DNA of 13,376 bases from positions 1-13,376 of the forward strand of contig CAKUCE010000053.1 of the NCBI GenBank assembly GCA_934643535.1, in the 5' to 3' direction. This document shows, in pieces, positions 1-6,397 of the stretch. Source of the stretch: an uncultured Clostridia bacterium (GTDB taxonomy: Bacteria; Bacillota; Clostridia; Christensenellales; Aristaeellaceae). Under the pieces are notes generated by a model. It was not told where the DNA came from. It ran no database searches and worked only from the letters and a program-made list of their open reading frames with translations. Numbering within the stretch: position 1 is the first letter of the stretch; each line of letters begins with the position of its first letter. The translations under genes were made by a program, and so were the position numbers.

Positions 1-266
1 TGCGCCTGCGGGCGCACCAAAGGGCTTTCCGCTCGCCCTTTGGAAACCTTCGGGCACCGAAGCTGGCGAGAAACCCAGAGGACGGCAAGCCCCACCACCC
101 GCGCCGCAGTCGGCGCGTCAATCTCCATCCGGGGTAAGGGGGCTGCGCCTGCGGGCGCACCAAAGGGCTTTCCACTCGTCCTTTGGAAACCTTCGGGCAC
201 CGAAGCTGGCGAAAAACCCGTAGGATGGCAAGTCCCACCACCCACGCCGCAGTCGGCGCGTCAATC
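1..266. repeat. Tandem hairpin-rich intergenic repeat, two copies, period 143 bp
   Basis: Copy 1 starts at or before position 1 and copy 2 at 144. They match closely through the shared end TCAATC (118-123 and 261-266). Each copy holds a chain of small inverted repeats. In copy 1 these are GCGCC/GGCGC (2-6, 11-15), CCAAAGGGC/GCCCTTTGG (17-25, 35-43), TTCGG/CCGAA (49-53, 57-61) and, near 109-119, CGCGCCG/CGGCGCG around CAGT. In copy 2 one arm of the long stem changes to GTCCTTTGG, which still pairs through G-U. Short open frames inside each copy (both beginning METFGHRSW) are a by-product of the repeat and not credible genes. The left edge runs off the window, so more copies may lie outside. 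Similar GC-rich repeats are known to me from gut Clostridia, but I cannot name the family. Confidence 0.85.
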
Positions 267-487
267 CCCTTGACAGGAAATTTCTTACGACAAAGCTGGC
301 GTATGCCGATGCATGCGGGTGACTTTCCTCAGGGCAAACATCGACCGTCCCACTCTGCCGCATACTCCTCTTTTGCGTTTATCCCCCTTTGAACGTCGAA
401 AAAAACCAGTTTCCCCATACGGCTCAGCATTTCCACTCTGCGCTGCTTTCAGCGCATCCACCCCTACTCTTTCCGGGAGGTTCCCTC
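267..487. other. Gene-free leader between repeat and permease gene
   Basis: I see no credible gene here. A TTGACA occurs at 269-274, directly after the repeat, but no acceptable -10 box lies 16-18 bp downstream, so I do not call a promoter. The only clear signal is the GGGAGG ribosome binding site at 475-480, serving the permease start at 488. No Fur-type or GGTTA/TAACC palindrome was seen. The operon promoter may lie further upstream, possibly before a substrate-binding-protein gene outside the window. Confidence 0.5.
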
Positions 488-1513
488 ATGAAACACCCCC
501 GCCGTTCCTTCCCCCTGTGGCTCGCCTCCACCCTGATCCTGCTTTTTACCATGCTCCTTTGCACCTGCATCGGCAGCGTGTCCATTCCCATAGATTCTAC
601 CCTCGCCGCCCTGTGGAACGCCCTCTGGGGACTGCCTTTGCCGGAGGGCTTTCCGAAAGCCGTCGTTTTTTCCGTGCGGCTCCCCCGGGTGTTGTGTGTA
701 GCGCTGACCGGCGCTGCTCTCTCCCTGTGCGGCGCAGCCATGCAGGGCCTTTTGCGGAACCCGCTGGCAGACGGCTCCACGCTGGGCGTGTCCTCCGGCG
801 CGTCGCTGGGCGCAGTGGCCGCGCTGGCGCTGGGGATCACCTTTCCCGGCCTGCCCTACGGCGGTACCGCCGTGGTGGCGATTCTCTTCGCGTTTCTGTC
901 CCTGCTGGCGATTCTGGGCCTTGCCTACGCCCTCGACCGCAGCCTTAGCACCAACAGCATCATCCTGATCGGCGTGATCTTCTCCATGTTCGCGTCCAGT
1001 CTCATCAACCTGCTGATCGCCTTTTCGGGGGAAAAGCTGCGTACCATCACCTTCTGGACCATGGGTTCGCTGGCCGGGAGCAGCTACCGCCACGCCGCTC
1101 TGCTGGGCGTCGCGCTGCTGGCCTGCGGCGGGTGGATACTGTCCCGTTGCCGGGAACTGAACGCCTTTGCCGTGGGTGAAGAAAATGCCCGGCATGTGGG
1201 CGTTTCCGTCCGCCGGGTTAAGCTGGAGATCATGATTGCCGTTTCCGTGCTGATCGGCACCTGCGTGTCCATCGGCGGGACCATCGGATTTGTGGGTCTG
1301 GTCACGCCCCATATGACCCGGATGCTGACCGGCCCCAACCATAAGCGGCTGCTGCCTGCGACCATGTTTCTGGGCGCGGTGTTCCTGTTGCTGGCTGACC
1401 TGACCGCCCGCACGGTGCTTTCCCCTATTGAGCTGCCCATCGGCGTGGTCACGTCTCTGATCGGCTCAGTGGTGTTCGTGGTCATTTTCTACCGAAGCAG
1501 AAAGGCGGGATAA
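488..1513 (+). CDS. FecCD-family iron/siderophore (or cobalamin) ABC transporter permease
   Basis: This 341-residue polytopic membrane protein forms the channel of a type II ABC importer for iron chelates, haem or cobalamin; the substrate cannot be read from the sequence. Family hallmarks are visible: RLPRVL near residue 64, the GAAMQGLLRNPLADGSTLG region at about 82-100, and near residue 260 the block FVGLVTPHMTR followed by a P-G-rich stretch and LADLTART. The C-terminal segment reads GSVVF where many relatives have GAPFF. The first hydrophobic segment begins around residue 9. I chose the ATG at 488 because GGGAGG lies 7 bases before it; an in-frame ATG at 389 would add 33 residues with no such site. 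The ATPase gene follows after 4 bases, so the two are co-transcribed. No substrate-binding protein is present in the window; it would be expected upstream or elsewhere in the genome. Confidence 0.93.
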   Translation: MKHPRRSFPLWLASTLILLFTMLLCTCIGSVSIPIDSTLAALWNALWGLPLPEGFPKAVVFSVRLPRVLCVALTGAALSLCGAAMQGLLRNPLADGSTLGVSSGASLGAVAALALGITFPGLPYGGTAVVAILFAFLSLLAILGLAYALDRSLSTNSIILIGVIFSMFASSLINLLIAFSGEKLRTITFWTMGSLAGSSYRHAALLGVALLACGGWILSRCRELNAFAVGEENARHVGVSVRRVKLEIMIAVSVLIGTCVSIGGTIGFVGLVTPHMTRMLTGPNHKRLLPATMFLGAVFLLLADLTARTVLSPIELPIGVVTSLIGSVVFVVIFYRSRKAG

Positions 1514-1517
1514 GTCC

Positions 1518-2306
1518 ATGCTGAGCGCAAAAAACGTCACGGTGCGCTACGGCGCGCATACGGTGGTGAACCGTCTTTCCTTTTCGCTGGAAGAGAGCCA
1601 ATGGCTCATGCTGGCCGGGCCGAACGGCGCGGGGAAAAGTTCGCTGATCTCCGCCATCGCTCAAAGCGTGCCCTATGAGGGAACAGTTCGCCTGAGCGGG
1701 CGGAATTTGCGCGATTTTCGCCCGGCAGAGCTGGCGCGGAAGCTCGCCGTGCTGTCCCAACAGCACACGATCAGCTACGGCTACACGGTGGAGGAGATCG
1801 TCCGGCTGGGCCGCTATGCCCATCAGCGGGGACTGCTGGGCCGCCGGGATGAAGGCGGGCCAGAGGCGATCGAACAGGCGTTGGAGCTGACCGGCATGAA
1901 GCTGCTGCGAAAAAAAAGCCTGCTGGAATTGTCCGGCGGGGAGGTGCAGCGGGCCTTTCTGGCGCAGGTGCTTGCTCAGGAGCCGGAGATCCTGCTGCTG
2001 GACGAACCGGCCAATCATCTGGATCTGGTGTACCAGCAAAGCCTGTTTACCCTGATCGGCCAATGGCTGCAAACGCCGGGCCGGGCCGCGCTGTCCGTGG
2101 TGCATGACCTGAGCATTGCCCGCCGGTACGGCACCCACGCCGTGCTGATGAACGAGGGGCGCGCCGTGGCGCAGGGACCGATCGACGCTGTTTTGACCCC
2201 GGAAAATCTGCAAAAGGTCTACCGGATGGATGTATATAGCTGGATGAACGACCTTTATGCGCTCTGGCAGAAACCGGATGCAGACACGCTTCGCCGTCCC
2301 GGGTGA
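1518..2306 (+). CDS. ABC transporter ATP-binding protein, FepC/FhuC type
   Basis: This 262-residue cytoplasmic ATPase powers the importer formed with the permease just upstream. All nucleotide-binding motifs are present: Walker A GPNGAGKSS (34-42), Q-loop SQQ (80-82), signature LSGGEVQRA (138-146), Walker B ILLLDEP (158-164) followed by the D-loop NHLDL, and the switch histidine in VVHDLS (H196). Length and the LGRY segment near residue 97 fit the iron-chelate/B12 importer group. The start is 4 bases after the permease stop, which points to translational coupling. A gap of 83 bases then precedes the ferredoxin gene. Which metal chelate it serves is not known. Confidence 0.93.
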   Translation: MLSAKNVTVRYGAHTVVNRLSFSLEESQWLMLAGPNGAGKSSLISAIAQSVPYEGTVRLSGRNLRDFRPAELARKLAVLSQQHTISYGYTVEEIVRLGRYAHQRGLLGRRDEGGPEAIEQALELTGMKLLRKKSLLELSGGEVQRAFLAQVLAQEPEILLLDEPANHLDLVYQQSLFTLIGQWLQTPGRAALSVVHDLSIARRYGTHAVLMNEGRAVAQGPIDAVLTPENLQKVYRMDVYSWMNDLYALWQKPDADTLRRPG

Positions 2307-2346
2307 CCGGACGTATGAGCTTCGCCCTGCCGGGGCATCCTTTTCC

Positions 2347-2370
2347 TGAAAGTCCCATTCATGGGTTTCA
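2347..2370 (+). other. Intercistronic hairpin before the ferredoxin gene
   Basis: TGAAA (2347-2351) and CCCAT (2354-2358) pair with ATGGG (2361-2365) and TTTCA (2366-2370), leaving a two-base bulge (GT) and a TC turn. It sits just before the ferredoxin ribosome binding site (AGGAAAGGAG, 2371-2380). No T-run follows, so it is not a terminator. It could stabilise or process the downstream half of the mRNA. This is inference from sequence alone. Confidence 0.35.
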
Positions 2371-2389
2371 AGGAAAGGAGCAATGTTTC

Positions 2390-2578
2390 ATGAAATACCG
2401 TGTCAACAACGCCTGTATCGGCTGTGGATTCTGTGCCTCCACCTGCCCGGAAATTTTCGAGATGAACGACGAACGGCGGGCGGTGGCCGCCGACCGGGAG
2501 GTGCCCCCAGAACTTGAAAGCGCTGCGGAGGAAGCCTTCACGGGCTGCCCGGTAGCCGCCATCGAGACGGTGGAGTGA
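2390..2578 (+). CDS. Small monocluster [4Fe-4S] ferredoxin
   Basis: A 62-residue electron carrier. The motif CIGCGFCASTCP (C9, C12, C15, C19) and the distal GCP (C53) match single-cluster ferredoxins such as the Desulfovibrio gigas type, in which C9, C12, C15 and the distal cysteine would bind the cluster. In those relatives the fourth motif cysteine (here C19) often forms a disulfide; no partner cysteine exists here, so C19 is free or has another role. The ATG at 2390 is preceded by AGGAAAGGAG at 9 bases; an in-frame ATG at 2303 overlapping the ATPase stop has no such support. The cupin gene follows after 10 bases. The electron partner is unknown; in this operon a reductive step releasing iron from an imported chelate is one possibility, but that is inference. 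Confidence 0.9.
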   Translation: MKYRVNNACIGCGFCASTCPEIFEMNDERRAVAADREVPPELESAAEEAFTGCPVAAIETVE

Positions 2579-2588
2579 GGGCGCGGCG

Positions 2589-2918
2589 ATGCTGAAAAAC
2601 ATTCCCCAAAACGAAGCGCTTTTGCTGACGGAGCTGATCCCCTATCAGGCCGGGCAGGTGGTCAGCCGGACGCTGAGCCAGAATCCCCACGTAAGCGTAA
2701 CGCTGTTCGCCTTTGACAAGGACGAGGAGATCAGCACGCACGACTCCGACGGCGATGCGATGGCGCTGGTTTTAAGCGGCCGGGGCCGCTTCACGGTGGA
2801 CGGCAAGGTTCACTCGCTGGGGCCGGGCGAATGCGTGGTCATGCCCGCCCAAAAGCCCCATGCCCTCTACGCCGAGGAAGCTTTTCAAATGCTGCTGGTC
2901 GTGGTCTTTCCTCAATAG
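2589..2918 (+). CDS. Single-domain cupin protein
   Basis: A 109-residue small beta-barrel protein of the cupin superfamily. Motif 1 is seen around residues 46-66 as EISTHDSDGDAMALVLSGRG, and motif 2 as GPGECVVMPAQKPHAL (78-93). Of the usual metal ligands, H51 and H91 are present; the second histidine of the classical HxH pair is S53, as in a subgroup that carries H-x-x-x-G-D-A here. Metal binding is therefore uncertain. The gene starts 10 bases after the ferredoxin stop and is the last gene before a strong terminator, so it belongs to the ABC transporter-ferredoxin operon. No enzymatic role can be assigned. Confidence 0.88.
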   Translation: MLKNIPQNEALLLTELIPYQAGQVVSRTLSQNPHVSVTLFAFDKDEEISTHDSDGDAMALVLSGRGRFTVDGKVHSLGPGECVVMPAQKPHALYAEEAFQMLLVVVFPQ

Positions 2919-2921
2919 CGT

Positions 2922-2963
2922 AACGCCTCTTTTTCACAAATTTCTGAAAAAGAGGCGTTTTTT
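2922..2963 (+). terminator. Rho-independent terminator of the ABC-ferredoxin-cupin operon
   Basis: A perfect 14-bp stem: AACGCCTCTTTTTC (2922-2935) pairs with GAAAAAGAGGCGTT (2946-2959) across a 10-base loop, and the T-run continues to 2963. It begins just after the cupin stop codon and separates that operon from the secreted-protein gene. Confidence 0.95.
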
Positions 2964-3004
2964 CAAAATTCAGGGAACCTTTTTTCGAAATGACCGTCTG
3001 TTTA

Positions 3005-3033
3005 AGTGAATGTGGTGAAACGACGCATTCATT
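3005..3033. promoter_or_regulatory. Imperfect inverted repeat upstream of the secreted-protein gene
   Basis: AGTGAATGTG (3005-3014) and CGCATTCATT (3024-3033) are inverted with 8 of 10 positions matching. It lies between the preceding terminator and the start at 3066. No clear sigma-A promoter could be read here; TATTTT near 3039 is only a weak -10 candidate. It may be an operator, with low certainty. Confidence 0.25.
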
Positions 3034-3065
3034 CAACTATTTTTTGAAGAAAAGAGGTCATTTTA

Positions 3066-3446
3066 ATGAAGAAACTGCTTTGCATCCTGATGGTCTGTCT
3101 GCTGGCGCTGTCCCTGTGCGCTCCCGCGCTGGCGGAAGAAACCGAACCTCTGGCAGGCGGCTGGGCCCCCACGGAAGGCGACCCCACCCAGATCCCCGAA
3201 GAGGTGCTGACGGCTTTCGCCAAGGCCACGGAGGATTTGGAGGGCTGCACCTACACGCCCGTGGCGTTGTTGGCCGCGCAGGTGGTTGCGGGAACCAACT
3301 ACTGCCTGCTGTGCCAGACCCAGATCGTCACCCCTGACGCGCCTGTCGGCTATGCGCTGGTGTACTTCTATGAAGCGCTGGACGGCAGCGCCCATCTGCT
3401 GAAGGTGCAGGAGATCGAGTTTTCCGCCTTTGATACGCTGGATTGA
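3066..3446 (+). CDS. Small secreted protein with cystatin-like QxVxG segment
   Basis: A 126-residue exported protein. Residues 1-23 form a typical signal peptide (MKK, hydrophobic core, ALA before EETEP), leaving a mature domain of about 103 residues. The mature part begins with a Gly-Gly (31-32, LAGGW), then a predicted helix (EEVLTAFAKATEDL, about 45-58), then AQVVAGTNY (71-79). That order (N-terminal glycine, helix, QxVxG) resembles the cystatin fold, in which QxVxG is the first inhibitory hairpin. The second cystatin hairpin (Pro-Trp) is not evident. Cysteines at 61, 80 and 83 could form a disulfide outside the cell. AGAGG about 8 bases upstream supports the start. The gene stands alone between two terminators. 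Related small secreted proteins seem common in gut Clostridia, from memory, and none has a function I can cite. A protease-inhibitor role is only a hypothesis. Confidence 0.8.
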   Translation: MKKLLCILMVCLLALSLCAPALAEETEPLAGGWAPTEGDPTQIPEEVLTAFAKATEDLEGCTYTPVALLAAQVVAGTNYCLLCQTQIVTPDAPVGYALVYFYEALDGSAHLLKVQEIEFSAFDTLD

Positions 3447-3470
3447 ACGCGCAACTTCATTTTCCAATTC

Positions 3471-3510
3471 AAACCGTCCTCCGAGCCTTAGGCTTTCGGA
3501 GGACGGTTTT
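3471..3510. terminator. Bidirectional terminator between convergent genes
   Basis: AAACCGTCCTCCGA (3471-3484) pairs perfectly with TCGGAGGACGGTTT (3496-3509), and the loop contains a further AGCC/GGCT pairing. On the plus strand it ends in TTTT; on the minus strand in TTT followed by GAATT. It lies 24 bases after the secreted-protein stop and just beyond the minus-strand membrane-protein stop at 3518, so it probably serves both. Confidence 0.9.
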
Positions 3511-3517
3511 GATGGTT

Positions 3518-3748
3518 TCAGGACGGGCCTATTTTCCGTTTCAGCATTTTCAATACGATCAGGAGAATGGCGGCGAAAACCGCCGTCAGCGCCCCCGTCA
3601 ATAAAATCTGACAATACCACGGAGCGGAATCCATGGCATAAAGCTCGGGCCGTTGGGCATAATCCCGGCACCGGTAAAGAGAGCTTCCTGCAAATAAGCC
3701 GATCAGGCACCCCAAAAAGATTTTCAGGGTGGAATAGAGACGCTTCAT
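3518..3748 (-). CDS. Small two-helix membrane protein, unknown function
   Basis: A 76-residue protein with two predicted membrane segments: about residues 7-25 (from TLKIFLGCLIGLFAG) and about 46-68 (QILLTGALTAVFAAILLIV). Between them is a short loop with YRCRDYAQRPELYAMDSAPWY, and a basic tail (KRK) ends the chain. The start at 3748 is supported by AAGGGG about 8 bases upstream; a longer in-frame start near 3859 would overlap sufU and read through its terminator, so I reject it. It follows the SUF operon on the same strand but after a terminator hairpin, so expression would need read-through or an unseen promoter. I recall similar small proteins in gut Clostridia but can name no function. 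Confidence 0.65.
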   Translation of the reverse strand: MKRLYSTLKIFLGCLIGLFAGSSLYRCRDYAQRPELYAMDSAPWYCQILLTGALTAVFAAILLIVLKMLKRKIGPS

Positions 3749-3772
3749 ATGGTTTCCCCTTCTGGATGTTCC

Positions 3773-3804
3773 AAAAAGGCCGCAGATTTTCCATCCGCGG
3801 CCTT
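3773..3804 (-). terminator. Rho-independent terminator of the SUF operon
   Basis: Read on the minus strand, AAGGCCGCGGAT (3804-3793) pairs with ATCTGCGGCCTT (3787-3776) through a 5-base loop with one G-U pair, and a run of five T follows (3777-3773). It lies 7 bases beyond the sufU stop codon. Confidence 0.88.
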
Positions 3805-3810
3805 CCGATT

Positions 3811-4233
3811 TTATTTTCCTACGGCTTCCTTGAGGGTGCGCCAGCCCAGCACGGCGCACTTGACCCGGGCGGGCATATGGGAAATATCCCGCAGGGCCGA
3901 GGCTTCCTCCAGACTGTCGATCTCCGCTTCGCTGGCCGCGCCCTTGATCATCCGCATGAAGGTATCGGCCATCTGCAGGGCTTTTTCCTTGGGCTGGCCG
4001 ACGACCATGCCCAGCATGATGTCGGCGGACGCCTGAGAAATAGCGCAGCCGTCGCCCACGAACGCACCGTCGGTGATATTGTCCCCGTCGGTTTTCAGCT
4101 TGAGCCAGATGTGGTCGCCGCAGCTGGGATTCACGCCTTCCAGCACAATGTCCGCATTGGGCAGATCGTGCTTGAACTCCGGGTGAATGTTATGCTCGGT
4201 GAGTATTTCGTTGTAGAAGCTCCTATTTTCCAT
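3811..4233 (-). CDS. sufU: SufU zinc-dependent sulfurtransferase
   Basis: A 140-residue partner of the cysteine desulfurase SufS. It accepts persulfide sulfur from SufS and passes it on for cluster building on SufBCD. The zinc/sulfur site is complete: C38 and D40 in NPSCGD, C63 in GDGCAIS, and C126 in VKCAVLG. The length and the region between the second and third cysteines fit SufU rather than IscU. The start at 4233 overlaps the sufS stop by 11 bases, so translation is coupled. It is the last gene of the operon, followed at once by a terminator. No SufE gene is seen, in line with the SufU-type pathway of Firmicutes. Confidence 0.96.
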   Translation of the reverse strand: MENRSFYNEILTEHNIHPEFKHDLPNADIVLEGVNPSCGDHIWLKLKTDGDNITDGAFVGDGCAISQASADIMLGMVVGQPKEKALQMADTFMRMIKGAASEAEIDSLEEASALRDISHMPARVKCAVLGWRTLKEAVGK

Positions 4234-5437
4234 AACCCATCCGCTCCCTCATCGTCGAAAGGCTGGCCAATAGCTGGTCTGCTTCCGCTTCGGTATTGTA
4301 GAAGGCAAAGCTGGCGCGCACGGTGGAGTTGTAGCCCAGATGGGCCAGCAGCGGCTGCGCGCAGTGATGGCCCGCCCGGACGGCCACACCGTCCGCCGAC
4401 AAAATTTCGCTGATGTCGTGGGGATGCACGCCATCCATGATGAAGGTCACGATGCCGGTGTGTTCCTCAGGCTTGTCCGAACCGATCACGTGAACGTAGG
4501 GCAGCTTCTTCATGCCCTCCAGCGTCCGGGCCACCAGCGCCGTTTCCCGCTCATGCATGGTCTCAAAGCCCACGCCGAGCATATACTCAATGGCGGCCTG
4601 CAGACCCGCCGCGCCTGCCGCGTTCACCGTGCCCGCCTCGAACTTGTGGGGCAGTTCGGCATAAATGGCGGATTCCCGGGTGACGGATTCGATCATTTCA
4701 CCGCCGGTCAGGAAGGGCGGCATATTGTCCAGCAGTTCCTTTTTGCCGTACAGAACGCCGATGCCCATGGGTCCAAAGACCTTGTGGCCGGAGAAAGCGA
4801 AGAAATCCGCGTCCAGCTCGCGCACGTTGACGGGCATGTGGGGCGTGCTCTGCGCGCCGTCCACGACGATAACCGCGCCGTGACGATGCGCCATATCGGC
4901 GATCTCCCGCACGGGATTGACCCGGCCCAGCACGTTGGACACCTGATTGATAGCCACGATCTTCGTGCGGTCGTTGATCAGGGGCTCCACCTTGGCCAGA
5001 TCCACGCTGCCGTCGGGTTCGCACTCGATAAAGCGGAGCTTCGCGCCGGTCTGGCGGCACACCATCTGCCAGGGCAGCAGATTGCTGTGGTGCTCCATGA
5101 TGGACACCAGCACCTCGTCGCCCTTCTTCACACGGTGAAGGCCATAGCTGTACGCCACCAGATTCAGCCCCTCGGTGGTGCCGCGAGTGAAAATGATCTC
5201 CTCCGTGGAGGACGCGTTCAGGAAATCCCGAACGGCCTCCCGGGCGTTTTCATAGATCTCCGTGGCCTCCACGCTGAGGGAATACAGCCCCCGCAGGGGG
5301 TTGGCGTTGGAATTGCGGTAAAAGCTGCTTTCCGCGTCGATAACGCACTGGGGCCGCTGGGCCGTGGCCGCGTTGTCCAGATAGGCGATCTTGTTCTGCT
5401 GAAGCAGCGGAAAGTCTTTTCTGAAATCGTATGCCAT
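4223..5437 (-). CDS. sufS: SufS cysteine desulfurase (PLP-dependent)
   Basis: A 404-residue class V aminotransferase-fold enzyme that takes sulfur from L-cysteine, giving alanine and an enzyme-bound persulfide. The PLP-binding lysine is K219 in AFSGHKVFGP. The catalytic cysteine is C359 in RAGHHCAQP, the short-loop context of the SufS/CsdA group (type II). Other conserved segments are YLDNAATAQRP (19-29), NPLRGLYSLS (46-55), RGTTEGLNL (85-93) and EHHSNLLPW (115-123). The length is usual for the family. The start lies one base after the sufD stop, with GAGGAG inside the sufD end. It overlaps sufU downstream, the standard SufS-SufU pairing. Confidence 0.97.
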   Translation of the reverse strand: MAYDFRKDFPLLQQNKIAYLDNAATAQRPQCVIDAESSFYRNSNANPLRGLYSLSVEATEIYENAREAVRDFLNASSTEEIIFTRGTTEGLNLVAYSYGLHRVKKGDEVLVSIMEHHSNLLPWQMVCRQTGAKLRFIECEPDGSVDLAKVEPLINDRTKIVAINQVSNVLGRVNPVREIADMAHRHGAVIVVDGAQSTPHMPVNVRELDADFFAFSGHKVFGPMGIGVLYGKKELLDNMPPFLTGGEMIESVTRESAIYAELPHKFEAGTVNAAGAAGLQAAIEYMLGVGFETMHERETALVARTLEGMKKLPYVHVIGSDKPEEHTGIVTFIMDGVHPHDISEILSADGVAVRAGHHCAQPLLAHLGYNSTVRASFAFYNTEAEADQLLASLSTMRERMGYGK

Positions 5438-5438
5438 G

Positions 5439-6371
5439 TTAAAGCTCCTCGTTCAAAAGCGCTGCGGCTTTTTCTTCCGTTTCGGCGTCGCCGGTCTTCC
5501 GGGCCAGCCGTTCGATGGAGGCGCGGGCCAGCAGGTCTTCCGCCGCTTCCCGGCCGATGCCGCGGCTTTCGAAATAGAACAGCGTCTCGTCGTCCAGTTC
5601 GCCGATGGTCGCGCCGTGGTTGCCCACCACGTTTTCTTCGGCGCACAGGATGAGGGGCACGGTCTTATTGACGACGTTTTCGCCCAGCATGAGGACGGTT
5701 TCTTTTTCGTTGCCCACAGAGTCGCTGGAGCCGTTCTTGAAGTCGATGGTGCCGCGGAAAACCTTCTCCGCATTGTCCATCAGCGCGCCGGCAGCGTTGA
5801 TCTCGCTCTCCGTGTGCTTGCCGAAATGGTCTACGGCCAGATTCATGTCCAGCTTCTGATCCTTCCGGCCCAGATAGCCGATATCCGCTTCCAGTCCGCT
5901 GTGGTCGCCCTGCAGAGTGAAGCGGCCGTCGGAGTACAGGTGCCCCCGGCCCACGAACATCTGGATCAGCTCAATATGGCCGTTTTCCTCGCAGTGGCCG
6001 TCGATCTGATTATGCAGAAGGGAGCTCTCCCGGGTGTCCTGCAGCTGCACCAGACGGATGACCGCGTCCCTGCGCGCCACCAGCGTGGTGCGCAGGTTGA
6101 AATTCTGCCGGGCCTCCATCTGCTCGTATACGGTAATGCGCGTTCCGGGGGCCGCCTCCACCTTCACCTGTTTGCGGCTGAACTCGCCCTCGCCGCAGGC
6201 GGCGATGCGCACGGGCCCGTCCGATTCGGCGGTAAAGGTCTCCGTACCCAGATCGGCGGTGCGGGCTTCGTCCCATTCGATCACGGCTTCATTCACATTC
6301 AGCCGGTTCCACGTCTTGACCGGGAGCTGATCCACGGCCAGGCGATTTTTCGTATTCATCGTTTCTTCCAT
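5439..6371 (-). CDS. sufD: SufD component of the SufBCD scaffold
   Basis: A 310-residue protein of the SufB/SufD beta-helix family. It pairs with SufB and SufC to form the complex on which the Fe-S cluster is built, and it helps iron entry. The C-terminal core is clear: NVVGNHGATIGELDDETLFYF near 247-267 holds H252, which matches the histidine reported as important in E. coli SufD. The protein is shorter than E. coli SufD (about 420 residues), mostly in the N-terminal part; Clostridia versions tend to be short. The start at 6371 has AGGAGG 8 bases upstream. A second Met at residue 5 is a possible alternative. It lies 26 bases after sufB and one base before sufS. Confidence 0.95.
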   Translation of the reverse strand: MEETMNTKNRLAVDQLPVKTWNRLNVNEAVIEWDEARTADLGTETFTAESDGPVRIAACGEGEFSRKQVKVEAAPGTRITVYEQMEARQNFNLRTTLVARRDAVIRLVQLQDTRESSLLHNQIDGHCEENGHIELIQMFVGRGHLYSDGRFTLQGDHSGLEADIGYLGRKDQKLDMNLAVDHFGKHTESEINAAGALMDNAEKVFRGTIDFKNGSSDSVGNEKETVLMLGENVVNKTVPLILCAEENVVGNHGATIGELDDETLFYFESRGIGREAAEDLLARASIERLARKTGDAETEEKAAALLNEEL

Positions 6372-6397
6372 TGTCTTTCCTCCTTCCGCAAACGGTG

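Noticed and set aside
1..266. CRISPR array
   Set aside because: Only two long (143 bp) units, no short spacers of constant size, and no cas genes nearby.
269..274. TTGACA after the repeat as a promoter for the ABC transporter operon
   Set aside because: No acceptable -10 box at 16-18 bp spacing.
40..392. Two short open frames beginning METFGHRSW inside the repeats
   Set aside because: They exist because the repeat unit is duplicated; they lack ribosome binding sites, and hairpin arms explain the sequence better than coding.
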